A stretch of DNA of 64,000 bases from Thermoanaerobaculia bacterium (GCA_947259925.1 CAMYOG010000046.1:1-64000); one strand, 5' to 3'; positions 44,729 through 53,601 are shown, counted from the first letter of the stretch. Program-made: numbers and translations. The notes: generated by a model from the sequence alone, not told the origin.

Positions 44729-44938
44729 CCGAGAGCGAGCCGTTGCGGTTTCAGCGAGGTCAAGGAGCTCGCCGCGCGGAAGCTCCTGACCGGTCGGACC
44801 GAGACCGGCAACAAACCGAACAAGAAGGCGCTGCAGAAGCGCTGTGTCGAGTCCCGTCCAGAGGCGCCGGGGGCCTGCCGGTTCGACAATCGGCCGAAGG
44901 TCGAGGGGATGGCCGAGCGGGTGCGCGGGCGGGAGTGA
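44729..44938 (+). pseudogene. Fragment: second copy of the fusion hydrolase 3' end
   Basis: Sixty-nine codons and a TGA closely match the last 70 codons of the 924-residue hydrolase (PRASRCGFSEVKELAARK, then ETGNKPNKKALQKRCVESRP and PGACRFDNRPKVEGMAER). The catalytic His of the parent (ASHCG) is Arg here (ASRCG). There is no start codon or upstream part. It is joined on its left to ACAGGGGCGATCGCC (44716-44730), a sequence that in the parent lies after the stop (43664-43678). The remainder of the gap to 45094 shows nothing. Confidence 0.8.
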
Positions 44939-45094
44939 GGCTCTCGCAAGCTGCGCGGCCCAGTCGTTTCACACCGCTCCTATCCGTGTCCCCTCCGGCG
45001 CCGCCGGAGGATAGTTCCCGCTAACACCCTCTTACCTGAAGAGCGGTAGCCCCGTTCCAGAGGGTACCGACTCGCAGGCAGGGACCCTGGCGCA

Positions 45095-46885
45095 ATGAGC
45101 CAACGCAGGTATGCCCTCGCGCTCGCCCTACTGGCCGCCGGCTGTCTGGCCAGCTTTACCACCGCGGGAGCGGCACTCGTCGTCCCCGGCGACCCCCTGA
45201 CCGGCTCGGGCGAGGTCGAGAGGACCCGGCTGACTCGCCGTGAGCTGCAACTGGGCCTCGAGAGCTCGAGACCGGTCTCCGAGAATGCCCTTGCTCTGCC
45301 CACCGACGCCGGTCACCCTGGCCACACCTTCGTCGGTCGGCTGGAGCTCTCCGGTCATAGCACGCGGGGCTCCTGGCGGATTCTCGAAGACCGGTTCGGG
45401 CTCGGGAGACGCTCGGAGCGGCGCCATCTGCCCGAGTTCGATTTCGAGCTGGTGCAGCTTGGCAGCCACTTGATCCCGGTGCGCCGTGGGCTCGTGATCA
45501 CCTCGCACCCGCTCTGGAACTACCTCCTCGAGCCCGGACGGGTCTGGCAGGAAGAGTCCGACGACGGGCTCTCCCGCGCCTCTCTGCCCTTCGCGCTGGT
45601 CGGCAAGAACCAGAACTGCACGCACAACGGCACCCTGACCTTCCTGTTCGGCGAGAGCACAATCTCGTCGGTCTGGTACCAGGTGACCCAGGAGACCTGC
45701 CTCTACTTCAAGGCCGACCTCTGGGGGATGCTCGACGCCAGCTACGAGCCCCGAAGCGTCAGGCGGCAGCGCCGGATTCGCAGAGCCTTCGTGCGCGAGG
45801 TGAGGCGTCGAATACCGACCGCTCCGATCGAGCAGCTCGCCACCGACTACCCCGGTACCGATCCGAGCGTCTTCGGCAGCAGCGTGACGCAGCGACATCG
45901 CACGGCCTACGGTGTCGTGGCGGGGGGCGTCAACTATGTCGGCGCCTGCCCCACCCGCTATGGGGAGTACCCGCACTGCGACAGCATGCGACTGCCGTCG
46001 TACTCGACCGCCAAGTCCGCCTTCGCAGGGGTCGCTATCCTGCGACTGGTCCAGCTCTACGGAGACGAGGTTCTCTCGGAGCTCCTCGTCGACTATGTGC
46101 CCGAGGTCGCGGCGGCCGGCGGATGGAGCGACGTCACCTTCGAGCACGCCCTGGACATGACGACCGGGCACTACTGGTCGGCGGCGGTGTTCGAAGACGA
46201 GAACGGCCCGCGGATGGGCCCGTTCTTCAATGCTGAGACCTATCCCGAGCGCATCGCGGCCGCCTTGGACGCTCCGCGCCGCGATCCGCCCGGCGAACGC
46301 TGGGTCTACCGGTCGAGCGACACGTTCATCCTGACCCGAGCGGTCCAGGGGTTTCTCGCGGAGCGGCGGGGCCCGAGGGCCGACATCTTCGATCTGGTGG
46401 TCGATGACGTCCTACGCCCGCTGCGGCTCGGACCGGGGGCGCACACCATGCTGCGGACTGCCGAGAACAACTGGCGGGGCCAGCCGCTCGGGTACATGGG
46501 GATGTTCTGGATCCGCGACGACATCGCCAAGATCACGACCTTTCTGAACCTCGGGGACGGCCGCATCAAGCGCCGCCAGGTCCTCGACCCCGGGCTACTG
46601 GACGCGACGATGCAACGCGATCCGGACGACCGCGGCCCTCAAGCGGGCGTCGACTGGATGTACAACCAGGGCTTCCACGCCTTCCGCTGGCGTCGCTCCG
46701 AGCTCTGGCCCGGGCAGCCCGAGTTCTGGACGCCGTTCATGCTCGGCTACGGCGGCATCGTCTTCGTGATGATGCCCAACGGCACGGTCTACTACCACGT
46801 GAGCGACAACGACCAGTTCGGCATCACCGCGGCGATCCGCGAATCGATGCGGCACATCCCGGGCCCGGCGCCGGCAGAAGAGTGA
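45095..46885 (+). CDS. Secreted class C beta-lactamase-like serine hydrolase
   Basis: A 596-residue exported protein with a signal peptide ending near ASFTTAGA. The second half is a serine hydrolase of the beta-lactamase/penicillin-binding class: SxxK in PSYSTAKSAFAG near residue 306, and YxS in WVYRSSDTFIL. The first 270 residues are a beta-rich domain of unknown type (VGRLELSGHSTRGSWRILED). Relatives act on D-amino acid peptides, esters or amides such as 6-aminohexanoate dimers. No regulator is next to it, so a resistance role is unlikely. Confidence 0.82.
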   Translation: MSQRRYALALALLAAGCLASFTTAGAALVVPGDPLTGSGEVERTRLTRRELQLGLESSRPVSENALALPTDAGHPGHTFVGRLELSGHSTRGSWRILEDRFGLGRRSERRHLPEFDFELVQLGSHLIPVRRGLVITSHPLWNYLLEPGRVWQEESDDGLSRASLPFALVGKNQNCTHNGTLTFLFGESTISSVWYQVTQETCLYFKADLWGMLDASYEPRSVRRQRRIRRAFVREVRRRIPTAPIEQLATDYPGTDPSVFGSSVTQRHRTAYGVVAGGVNYVGACPTRYGEYPHCDSMRLPSYSTAKSAFAGVAILRLVQLYGDEVLSELLVDYVPEVAAAGGWSDVTFEHALDMTTGHYWSAAVFEDENGPRMGPFFNAETYPERIAAALDAPRRDPPGERWVYRSSDTFILTRAVQGFLAERRGPRADIFDLVVDDVLRPLRLGPGAHTMLRTAENNWRGQPLGYMGMFWIRDDIAKITTFLNLGDGRIKRRQVLDPGLLDATMQRDPDDRGPQAGVDWMYNQGFHAFRWRRSELWPGQPEFWTPFMLGYGGIVFVMMPNGTVYYHVSDNDQFGITAAIRESMRHIPGPAPAEE

Positions 46886-46926
46886 GCGCCAGCTAGCCGC
46901 CGCTCTCCACGTCCGTCCCCGCCGTG

Positions 46927-47028
46927 AGAAGCGCTGCGTCGAATCCCTTCCCGAGGCGCCGGGGGCCTGCCGGTTCGACCATCGGCCGAAGGTCGAGCGG
47001 ATAGACGACACGGTGCGCGGGCGGGGGT
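46927..47028 (+). pseudogene. Fragment: third copy of the fusion hydrolase 3' end
   Basis: About 34 codons match the end of the 924-residue hydrolase (KRCVESLPEAPGACRFDHRP then VRGRG), but the stop codon has become TGG and there is no 5' part. The similarity stops at the same right-hand point as in the other two copies. The surrounding 227 bases (46886-47112) hold no gene. Confidence 0.75.
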
Positions 47029-47112
47029 GGCTCGACCCGCCTGAGCTCCATCGGGAGGTCGTAGCCGGGAGCAGGGATTGGACCGCAACCCCGCGGCTCC
47101 CCCCCCGTAGAG

Positions 47113-48213
47113 ATGTATGACTCCTTCCTTCGGGCTTACCGTATGCGCCAGGCTCTGCTCCATGTTGCCGTCCTTCTTCTGTTCGCTCCGCTGACGCTCG
47201 CCAAGCAGATCTACCCTGGCTACACCTGGAGCCAGCCGACCGACGGTATCTACCTGCATTCGAGAGCCGACCCTCTGGCAGGGCCGGTCGACGGCAACTC
47301 GATCGTGATCGTCAACGAGGCGGACGTCTTCGTCGTCGACACCCACATCGACCCTGCTGCAGCGCGGGCCGTGATCGGCAAGATCCGCCAGATCACCGAC
47401 AAGCCGGTGAGCCACGTCATCAACACCCACTGGCACGACGACCACGCCAACGGCAATCACGCGTATCGGCAAGCGTTTCCCGAGGCGAAGATCGTCGCCC
47501 ACCGTGCGACACTCGCCTCGCTCGAGACGGAATGGCAGCCGCTGGAGGACCAACGCCAGGCAACCTACAAGTCTCTGGCGGGCCGCGATCTCCAGGCCGC
47601 TGCGGCCGCCGCCGAGGCCGACGATCCCGATCGCGCCATGGGGATTCGCCTCTTCGACGGCTATCGCCAAGCGCTCGAGCCGGAGCTGCCGACGATGGAG
47701 CTCGTCTATCCGGATCTCCTGTTCGACGATCAACTGCTGTTCGAGCGCGGTGAGCGCACTATCGTCGTGTCGTGGCTCGGACGCGGCAACACCGAGGGTG
47801 ACGCGGTGGTCTGGCTACCGGAGGAGAAGATGCTGATCACCGGCGACGTGCTGGTGGCGCCGATTCCGTTCGCCTTCGACTCGCCGATGCGCGACTGGAT
47901 CGACACGCTCGGAAGGATCGTCGAGCTCGGTGCCGAGACCATCATCCCGGGTCACGGACCCGTGCAACGGGACGAGGAGTATCTCCGCCAGGTGGTACGA
48001 CTGCTCGAGTCGACAGTGGCCGCGGTCGACAAGGCCAAAACGAGGGGCGTCGCCTACGTCGATCTCGAGCAGGAGGTCGACTTGAGCGAGCTCGAGCGTC
48101 TCTTCACGGGCGGCGACGCGATGCACACCTACGCCTGGCGGTCGTATTTCTTCTCACCCGGACTCAAGAGCGCCTGGATCTCGCTCGGCTACCCGGTGCC
48201 TGAGGAAGACTAG
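47113..48213 (+). CDS. Exported MBL-fold metallo-hydrolase
   Basis: A 366-residue metallo-beta-lactamase-fold enzyme with a signal peptide (MRQALLHVAVLLLFAPLTLA). Zinc ligands are in HWHDDHANGNH, GRGNTEGD, LITGDVL and IPGHGPVQ. The fold is that of quinoprotein-relay, lactonase or B-class lactamase relatives; the substrate is unknown. A second ATG at 47143 sits right before the signal peptide and may be the true start. Confidence 0.86.
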   Translation: MYDSFLRAYRMRQALLHVAVLLLFAPLTLAKQIYPGYTWSQPTDGIYLHSRADPLAGPVDGNSIVIVNEADVFVVDTHIDPAAARAVIGKIRQITDKPVSHVINTHWHDDHANGNHAYRQAFPEAKIVAHRATLASLETEWQPLEDQRQATYKSLAGRDLQAAAAAAEADDPDRAMGIRLFDGYRQALEPELPTMELVYPDLLFDDQLLFERGERTIVVSWLGRGNTEGDAVVWLPEEKMLITGDVLVAPIPFAFDSPMRDWIDTLGRIVELGAETIIPGHGPVQRDEEYLRQVVRLLESTVAAVDKAKTRGVAYVDLEQEVDLSELERLFTGGDAMHTYAWRSYFFSPGLKSAWISLGYPVPEED

Positions 48214-48247
48214 ACCTCACGCCTGCGCCTTGAGCACTCCCCGCACG

Positions 48248-48667
48248 TCAACAGACAGCAAGGGAATGGTGGCGGCGGAGCCGCCCCCGACGATGCGCCC
48301 GGTCGGCCCGCGAGCTCGCCCGCGACGAGGTCCGGAAGCGCTCCAAGGCTTCCTCTTCCGAGTCGACGGGGTCGAAAACGTCGAGGAGCCGGACTAGCTC
48401 GAGAAGCCGCCGCTGACGCCTGTCCACGTTCATGAGCTGCAGGTTCCCGTGAGCGCTCTCGAGCTTTTCATGAAGCATTACCAACTGTCCGATCCCAGAG
48501 GCGTCCAGTCGGGTGACTCCGGCGAGGTTGAGCACGATTCCGTGTGTTTCGCCTTGAATCAGGCACCCGATTCGGTTGTGTAGCGGCTTGGTGTCCGCAC
48601 CCGCTGTCATGGGTCCGACAAGGTCGAGAATCGCGACGGAGTTGTGCCATCTGGTGGTGATCTCCAT
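48248..48667 (-). CDS. STAS-domain anti-sigma factor antagonist-like protein
   Basis: A 139-residue protein. Residues 1-100 form a STAS domain (MEITTRWHNSVAILDLVGPM, GIVLNLAGVTRLDASGIGQL), with the phosphorylated serine of the family in DASGIG. In partner switching, the dephosphorylated form binds an anti-sigma kinase. The last 30 residues are a basic Arg/Ser-rich tail without similarity. AAGGAG lies before the ATG. No RsbW-like kinase gene is in the window. It ends a run of minus-strand genes with a sigma factor and phosphatases. Confidence 0.85.
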   Translation of the reverse strand: MEITTRWHNSVAILDLVGPMTAGADTKPLHNRIGCLIQGETHGIVLNLAGVTRLDASGIGQLVMLHEKLESAHGNLQLMNVDRRQRRLLELVRLLDVFDPVDSEEEALERFRTSSRASSRADRAHRRGRLRRHHSLAVC

Positions 48668-48705
48668 GGTTCATCTCCTTCCGGGAATCCTGGTTTGGTC
48701 TCCCT

Positions 48706-48795
48706 TCACTTCTGTATGACCGCGGGGCCGAAGTATTTCGGCCCCGCTGCGGGAGGAGGCCCGTCCAGGGAGGCGAGGACGTCGGCTCTCTTCAT
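48706..48795 (-). CDS. Possible 29-residue peptide over a hairpin
   Basis: An ATG at 48795 opens a frame of 29 codons, MKRADVLASLDGPPPAAGPK then YFGPAVIQK, ending at 48706. The GPKYFGPA part is encoded by the stem of the hairpin at 48722-48747. Support is weak: a short AGAGG-like site and no known relative. Confidence 0.2.
   Translation of the reverse strand: MKRADVLASLDGPPPAAGPKYFGPAVIQK
48722..48747. repeat. Perfect 11-bp hairpin upstream of the STAS gene
   Basis: GCGGGGCCGAA (48722-48732) pairs with TTCGGCCCCGC (48737-48747) around a GTAT loop. No T tract is present on either strand, so it is not a simple terminator. It separates the anti-sigma-like gene from the STAS gene and could slow or stabilise the transcript. 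Confidence 0.7.
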
Positions 48796-48838
48796 GCCTC
48801 TCTCTGCAGCAAGGGCTGTGCCCGGCAGGGTAGACGCC

Positions 48839-49837
48839 CTATTTTCGGAGAACCCTGAGATAGTACCTGCCCACGAGCTCGAGGTCACCGCTCGCGGTCG
48901 CGCCGCTCAGGCGAATGGAGTAGTCACCTCGAGGCAGCAGGTCAGCCGGCAGTGAGAGGGCGACGGCCACTCTGCCGTCAATTGTCTCGGCCTCCAGCTT
49001 CGCCTGACTCCAGAGCTCGTCACCTGCGGCGTCGTTGAGAACGGCTCGGTAATTCGCGTAATCGTCGATGCCCAGGTCGAGCAGGAGTCGGGCCAGAATC
49101 GCTTCCTCGGGGAGCACCACTCGCTCCATCTCGCCTCCACCCCGCATGAGACCGGGCGAGAGCCAGATCGAGGCGATCGATACGATCGGTGTAGCGCCTC
49201 TCAGGGACTCCAGTTCTCCCTGCAGTGCCATGCGCAAGGTGCGCTCGTCTTGCAGCTCGCCTGCGATCTGGTCAGCGCGATTCTGCTGCTCGGCAAACTG
49301 CTGGCGTGCGGCCGCCTCCGTTTCCGCGAGCGCTTCCTGCTCACGAGTGGCCTGAACGAGCTGATCTTCCAGCAGCTGATTGTTCAGCAGGATCCATGCA
49401 CCTCCGACCACGACGGCGGCTAGCGCGGCGGCCATTGCAGCTCCCCACGCGGGACGGGTGAACAGCGCCGGCAGCCGCGGTCGAAACGCGAGGGGCTCTC
49501 TGAGAGGCTCCTCTGTCTGCCGGATTCGTCGAGCACCGCTCTCCTCGAGATGGTCTCTGAAAGCGCGCGCGAAGCTCAGCGCTGAGCTCAGCTTCCGGCG
49601 ACGCTCCGGGTCGCCCAAGAAGTTGTTCTCGAAGGTCGGTATCTCGTCTCCAGCGAGCTCGTCCCAGACGAACTCGTCGATGAGCTCGTCCTCGGTTTCA
49701 CCGAGCAGCTTCTCGAAGGCCTCGTCGTCCGCCTCGCGGAGCCAGGCCTCGACCTCCTCGTGCAGGTCGGAGAACGGGTCCGCAAGGAGATAACGTCTGA
49801 ACTCGCTCTTTCTCAGCTTCATCAGCTCCACCCACAT
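48839..49837 (-). CDS. Membrane protein resembling an anti-sigma factor
   Basis: A 332-residue protein in three parts. Residues 1-125 are acidic and helical with DELIDEFVWDELAGDEIPTF and NNFLGDPERRRKLSSALSFA, a pattern seen in membrane regulators encoded beside sigma factors but without the zinc HxxxCxxC. One membrane helix follows (AAMAAALAAVVVGGAWILL, about 131-151), then a coiled coil to about 210 and a beta-rich domain outside (IVSIASIWLSPGLMRGGGEM, YSIRLSGATASGDLELVGRY). The gene is 52 bases after the sigma factor gene. I infer that it holds that sigma factor at the membrane; there is no direct proof. Confidence 0.7.
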   Translation of the reverse strand: MWVELMKLRKSEFRRYLLADPFSDLHEEVEAWLREADDEAFEKLLGETEDELIDEFVWDELAGDEIPTFENNFLGDPERRRKLSSALSFARAFRDHLEESGARRIRQTEEPLREPLAFRPRLPALFTRPAWGAAMAAALAAVVVGGAWILLNNQLLEDQLVQATREQEALAETEAAARQQFAEQQNRADQIAGELQDERTLRMALQGELESLRGATPIVSIASIWLSPGLMRGGGEMERVVLPEEAILARLLLDLGIDDYANYRAVLNDAAGDELWSQAKLEAETIDGRVAVALSLPADLLPRGDYSIRLSGATASGDLELVGRYYLRVLRK

Positions 49838-49889
49838 CCGCTCGTCCTCACCGCCTCCGTATGCAAAGGACCAAGAAGCCCGTTTCGTT

Positions 49890-50486
49890 TCATACCGCGC
49901 TCCGAGCCTCTACGCATTCGAGAACACACTTCCTGAGGACGGCTCGGAGGCGGCAGACTCTGATTCGCAGGGCGTTCAGGGGCACCTTCAGCTGCTCCGC
50001 CAGCTCCTTCCGGTGCTCGATCTTCGCCCTCTTCTCCCCAAGGTAGTAGCCGAGAACAAGCTCCCGATTCGCGTCGGAGAAGCTCGCCAGGCACTGCTCC
50101 AGACACCGATCCATGAGCTCCTTGTTCTCCTGGTCCTCGAGATCCGGCTCTGGAGCCGGTAGGCACAGAGGCAAGGGTTGCGTTCTGTACCGCTCCCTCA
50201 ACGACTCCTGGAACACGTGCTTCGCGAAGGCACGGAAGAACGGGAATGGCGGGCCGACACAAGGGCCGGTGAGTTTCTCGCACTGAACCGCCGCGCGGTC
50301 GATCGTGTCGTGGGCCAGGACCTCGGGATCGTCGGCTCCGTAGCTCTGGAACATGCGCGTGAGCTGGACCCTGATCTTCTCGAGCTCCTGCATGGCTGCA
50401 CGCCGATCCCTCGGGTCGAGGAACTCATAGAGCCGGGGATAGGACTCCGGGGTCAGCTTGCTCCATGCTTGCGGCTTGAACGTCAT
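49890..50486 (-). CDS. Sigma-70-family RNA polymerase sigma factor
   Basis: A 198-residue small sigma factor. Region 2 covers about residues 25-100 (LDPRDRRAAMQELEKIRVQL, YGADDPEVLAHDTIDRAAVQ, FFRAFAKHVFQESLRERY) and region 4 about 135-190 (NRELVLGYYLGEKRAKIEHR, KELAEQLKVPLNALRIRVCR). There are no region 1 or 3 domains, as in ECF-type factors. The ATG at 50486 lies just after the CHAT gene stop at 50503; a TTG at 50528 overlapping that gene is an alternative. Target promoters are unknown. Confidence 0.85.
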   Translation of the reverse strand: MTFKPQAWSKLTPESYPRLYEFLDPRDRRAAMQELEKIRVQLTRMFQSYGADDPEVLAHDTIDRAAVQCEKLTGPCVGPPFPFFRAFAKHVFQESLRERYRTQPLPLCLPAPEPDLEDQENKELMDRCLEQCLASFSDANRELVLGYYLGEKRAKIEHRKELAEQLKVPLNALRIRVCRLRAVLRKCVLECVEARSAV

Positions 50487-50502
50487 CTCGGTCGAGAGAG
50501 GC

Positions 50503-53500
50503 TCATCGCCACTCTCCCTGTAGGACAAAGGCGGCCCAGAAGAAGGGGGGGCGCCAGGGCTTCTGACGCCACATCTCGGTCTGAGCCTGCCGCAGTGCCG
50601 CCGCCGGCGAGCGCTGTTCTTTCAACATCCCGTGGTAGAAGCGGCGCATGAGCTCCTGGGTGGCTTCGTCATCGACCTTCCACAAGCTGGCCACCACCCG
50701 TTGTGCACCCGCGTACATGAACCCGCGCACGATTCCGACCAGTCCCTCTCCCCGGACCTCTTTTCCCAGTGCGGTGTTGCATGCGCTGAGTACGACCAGC
50801 TCCACAGGCAGCTCCAGGTTGTAGATGTCATGGAGCCCGAGGAAGCCGTTTTGTGGGTTCCCGTTCCTGTCCACCATCGACAGCATGATGCCGGACAGTC
50901 CAGGATTCTCGCTGTTCACCAGGCCGTGTGTGGCGAAATGGACGATGCGGTACTCGCCCAGCTCCGGGCTCATGGCCGTGTCTCGGCTCGCCTCGAAACC
51001 GATCGCCTTGAGGCTGGCGCCCGCGGGCGCTGCCGCTACGATCGCATCCGCCTCGCGGCGAGTGGCCATGAGACGCGGAACGCTGAAGGTCCCATCGTCG
51101 AGGAAACTGGCTTGTCGCAGGGCTCGATGCACCGGCTGTACGGCACCTGTCGACCGCGAGACGTCGCTCGACGCGTCAGTGCTGTCCATCGCGGCGAGGA
51201 GACGCGGATCATCGAGCTCGAACACCGGATCGGCCAGAACCGCCACCGACAGGGGGCGTGACCTCCTCCCCGCCGTTTCCCGACGCAGCACCGCCAGAGC
51301 GGACGCCGAGGGCAGGTTGACGATCTCGTGCTCGATCGCCATGGGAACGGGACTCCCGTTGGTTCCCGGCACGGGCAGTGCCCCGAACGGTACGTACTGC
51401 AGCGCCCCATCAGGGACGATCAGGAGCCTCATGCCCGCGAGCCGATCGGCAACCGGGCCGAGGAGAACCTCGCTCAGTCGTGCGGCCGCGGACCAGTACC
51501 GACTATCCGCCTCTCTCACCCGACGCCGGTGCTCGGCCAGGGTCTCCCCGGCGACGGGCTGTCGCGCGGTCAGGAGCTCGTAGACGCCCCGGGTCGCCTG
51601 GTCGATCTGATCCTTGGGAGGTAGCACATAGCCGGCGTGCTCCCGTTCCGAGACCACCCACAGGAAGCTACGTTCTTCGCCCAGGGCGTACTCCAGAAGC
51701 AGCGTCCGGTCGTCGAGAACCTGCTGCTGAATCTCCTCGAGGGTCGCAGGCTGTGGCTGGGTCAGAGCCGCGTAACGCGGACTCTTGCTGCGGAGCTGGG
51801 CCTGAATCTGATCGTAGCGAAGGGTCAGCTCTCGGATCTCCTCGTCCAGCGCCTCGACCTCCTCCGGGTCCGACTCCTCGCTCAACAGCCGCATCAGTCG
51901 CTCGGTCTTGCCCTCGAGTGTTCGCTTCAATCGTCGCTCGCTGTCGAGGAGCTCCGGTGCGGCTCCGCGGCGGATGTCGACTTGGGCTTCGGCGAGACTC
52001 TCGAGCAGGGACCGAGCCCGCGAGCGCTCACTCGCCCGCAGGGCCTCCGCTACCAGATCTGCTTGAGGATAGCTCTCGGCGAGACGCATGAGGAGCTCTG
52101 TGTGCAGCTCGTAGTACTGATGAATCGAGGCCAGGTAGGAAGCGCGAAGCTCTCGGCTGGCGACGCCGAAGCGCAGCGACTCCACGATGCGCAGAGAGTC
52201 TTCGATGTGCTGCCGCGCTTCATGCAGGTCGCCCTGAGCTTTCGTCAACCAGGCCAGGCCGTAGAGCCCCATCGCCTCATGGAACTGATCGCCTGCCACC
52301 CGGCTCGACTCCACGGCTCGGAGAGCGTGCTCGAGCGCCTTCTCGCGCTCACCCAACTGCTCGTAGGCGCGGGCCATATCTCCGAAGGTGTAGGCCTCGA
52401 ACCTGCGGTCCTCGCCCTGTCTCGAGAGAGACAGAGCCTCTTCGTAGAAAGACAACGCCTTGCGCGGCTCTTCCGAAAGGTGATGTCCGAGTCCGAGAAG
52501 CCGAAGTGAGTAAGCCTCCCACCTCTTGTTGCCCAGCTCCCGGCTCAACATGAGAGCTTGCCGAGAACAAGTGAAGGCAAGCTCATGATCGCCGAGCATC
52601 AGATGAACCTCGCCGAGAGCGTGGAGGGTCTGCACTTCGGCGTCGCGGAGCCCCGCGCCCGAGAAGAGCTCTAGGGCCTGGTTCCAGTAAGTCAGGGCGC
52701 TGCGGCTCTCACCCAGCAGGTGGAGGACATCGCCGACACCGACCAGAACACTCGCCTGCCAGACGACATCGCCCATGGGCTCGACGAGACCCATCGCCTG
52801 GTTGAACAGGTTCAAGGCTTGTTGATACTCGCCCAGACGCTCCTCCAGTCGCCCGAGGGCGACCAGCGTCAGGGCCACTCCTCGCCTGTCCCCGAGTGCC
52901 TCCCATCGGGACAGAGCGGCCCGATAGTGCGCGCTGGCGCGATCGAACTCGTCGAGGTCCGAGTAGGAGTAGCCCAGCAGGAGTGATGTGTTCGCTTGGT
53001 GCCATCGGTCCCCTACCCCCTGCCACAGGGGCTCGGCTCCGCGGTAGAACTCGAGGGCTTCCTTCTGAGCGCCGCGATGGTAGGCAGCCTCACCGAGACA
53101 GATCAGCGCGGCTGCCTCTCCCCTCGAGCTCTCGAGATGATGAGCCAGCGAGAGGGCCTCGCTGCAATTCCTCAGGGCCTCGTCCTCGTCGCCGAGCAGG
53201 GCTTGCACGACGCCGACATGGCTCAGCATCTCGGCTTCCAGGACGCGATCGCCGGACTCCCTACTGAGACCGAGCGCCTCACCGTACGACTCCAGGGAGC
53301 TCCGCAGCGCACCCATCTGCTCGTGAATGGACCCGATGCGGTAGCTCGCTCTCGCGGCCTCGCGCAACTCACCGCACCGCGCCCACTCACGGCCGGCGAC
53401 ACGGTATTTCTCGATCGCCTCTCGACTGGTCTCCTTCTCGTAGAGGCGTCGCAACCTGTCCGCTTCGGCGCGGTATGTCTCCGCCCGATGCGGACAGTCT

Positions 53501-53601
53501 TCCCCGGCGGTCGTGCCGGGGTCGAAGCTCTCCTGTCCGGCTGTGGGGACCGGACCAGCCAGCAGGAGGCAAACCGAGATCGCGACCGAGAGTCGCTTCA
53601 T
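50503..53601 (-). CDS. Exported TPR-CHAT caspase-like protease
   Basis: A 1032-residue protein with a signal peptide (MKRLSVAISVCLLLAGPVPT, cut near AG-QE), which puts it in the periplasm or envelope. Residues 40-480 are about ten tetratricopeptide repeats (RAEADRLRRLYEKETSREAI, ASYRIGSIHEQMGALRSSLE and so on). After a helical linker (about 560-640), the CHAT domain covers about 660-1030 with the catalytic dyad His892 in VHFATHG and Cys941 in VLSACNTA. CHAT proteases are caspase relatives. It is 13 bases after the C11 protease gene and is followed by the sigma factor gene. Confidence 0.92.
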   Translation of the reverse strand: MKRLSVAISVCLLLAGPVPTAGQESFDPGTTAGEDCPHRAETYRAEADRLRRLYEKETSREAIEKYRVAGREWARCGELREAARASYRIGSIHEQMGALRSSLESYGEALGLSRESGDRVLEAEMLSHVGVVQALLGDEDEALRNCSEALSLAHHLESSRGEAAALICLGEAAYHRGAQKEALEFYRGAEPLWQGVGDRWHQANTSLLLGYSYSDLDEFDRASAHYRAALSRWEALGDRRGVALTLVALGRLEERLGEYQQALNLFNQAMGLVEPMGDVVWQASVLVGVGDVLHLLGESRSALTYWNQALELFSGAGLRDAEVQTLHALGEVHLMLGDHELAFTCSRQALMLSRELGNKRWEAYSLRLLGLGHHLSEEPRKALSFYEEALSLSRQGEDRRFEAYTFGDMARAYEQLGEREKALEHALRAVESSRVAGDQFHEAMGLYGLAWLTKAQGDLHEARQHIEDSLRIVESLRFGVASRELRASYLASIHQYYELHTELLMRLAESYPQADLVAEALRASERSRARSLLESLAEAQVDIRRGAAPELLDSERRLKRTLEGKTERLMRLLSEESDPEEVEALDEEIRELTLRYDQIQAQLRSKSPRYAALTQPQPATLEEIQQQVLDDRTLLLEYALGEERSFLWVVSEREHAGYVLPPKDQIDQATRGVYELLTARQPVAGETLAEHRRRVREADSRYWSAAARLSEVLLGPVADRLAGMRLLIVPDGALQYVPFGALPVPGTNGSPVPMAIEHEIVNLPSASALAVLRRETAGRRSRPLSVAVLADPVFELDDPRLLAAMDSTDASSDVSRSTGAVQPVHRALRQASFLDDGTFSVPRLMATRREADAIVAAAPAGASLKAIGFEASRDTAMSPELGEYRIVHFATHGLVNSENPGLSGIMLSMVDRNGNPQNGFLGLHDIYNLELPVELVVLSACNTALGKEVRGEGLVGIVRGFMYAGAQRVVASLWKVDDEATQELMRRFYHGMLKEQRSPAAALRQAQTEMWRQKPWRPPFFWAAFVLQGEWR

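Noticed and set aside
45095-48213. Beta-lactam resistance genes (serine and MBL-fold hydrolases)
   Set aside because: Both have fold-level motifs only, no resistance-type neighbours, and extra domains or length unlike true beta-lactamases.
48722-48747. Rho-independent terminator after the anti-sigma-like gene
   Set aside because: The stem is strong but neither strand has a T run after it.
49890-50528. Earlier TTG start at 50528 for the sigma factor
   Set aside because: It overlaps the CHAT gene, has no ribosome binding site and adds no conserved residues. It remains possible.
50503-53601. Type III-E CRISPR (Craspase) TPR-CHAT protein
   Set aside because: No gRAMP effector, repeat array or cas gene is present and the protein is exported, so only the logic is similar.
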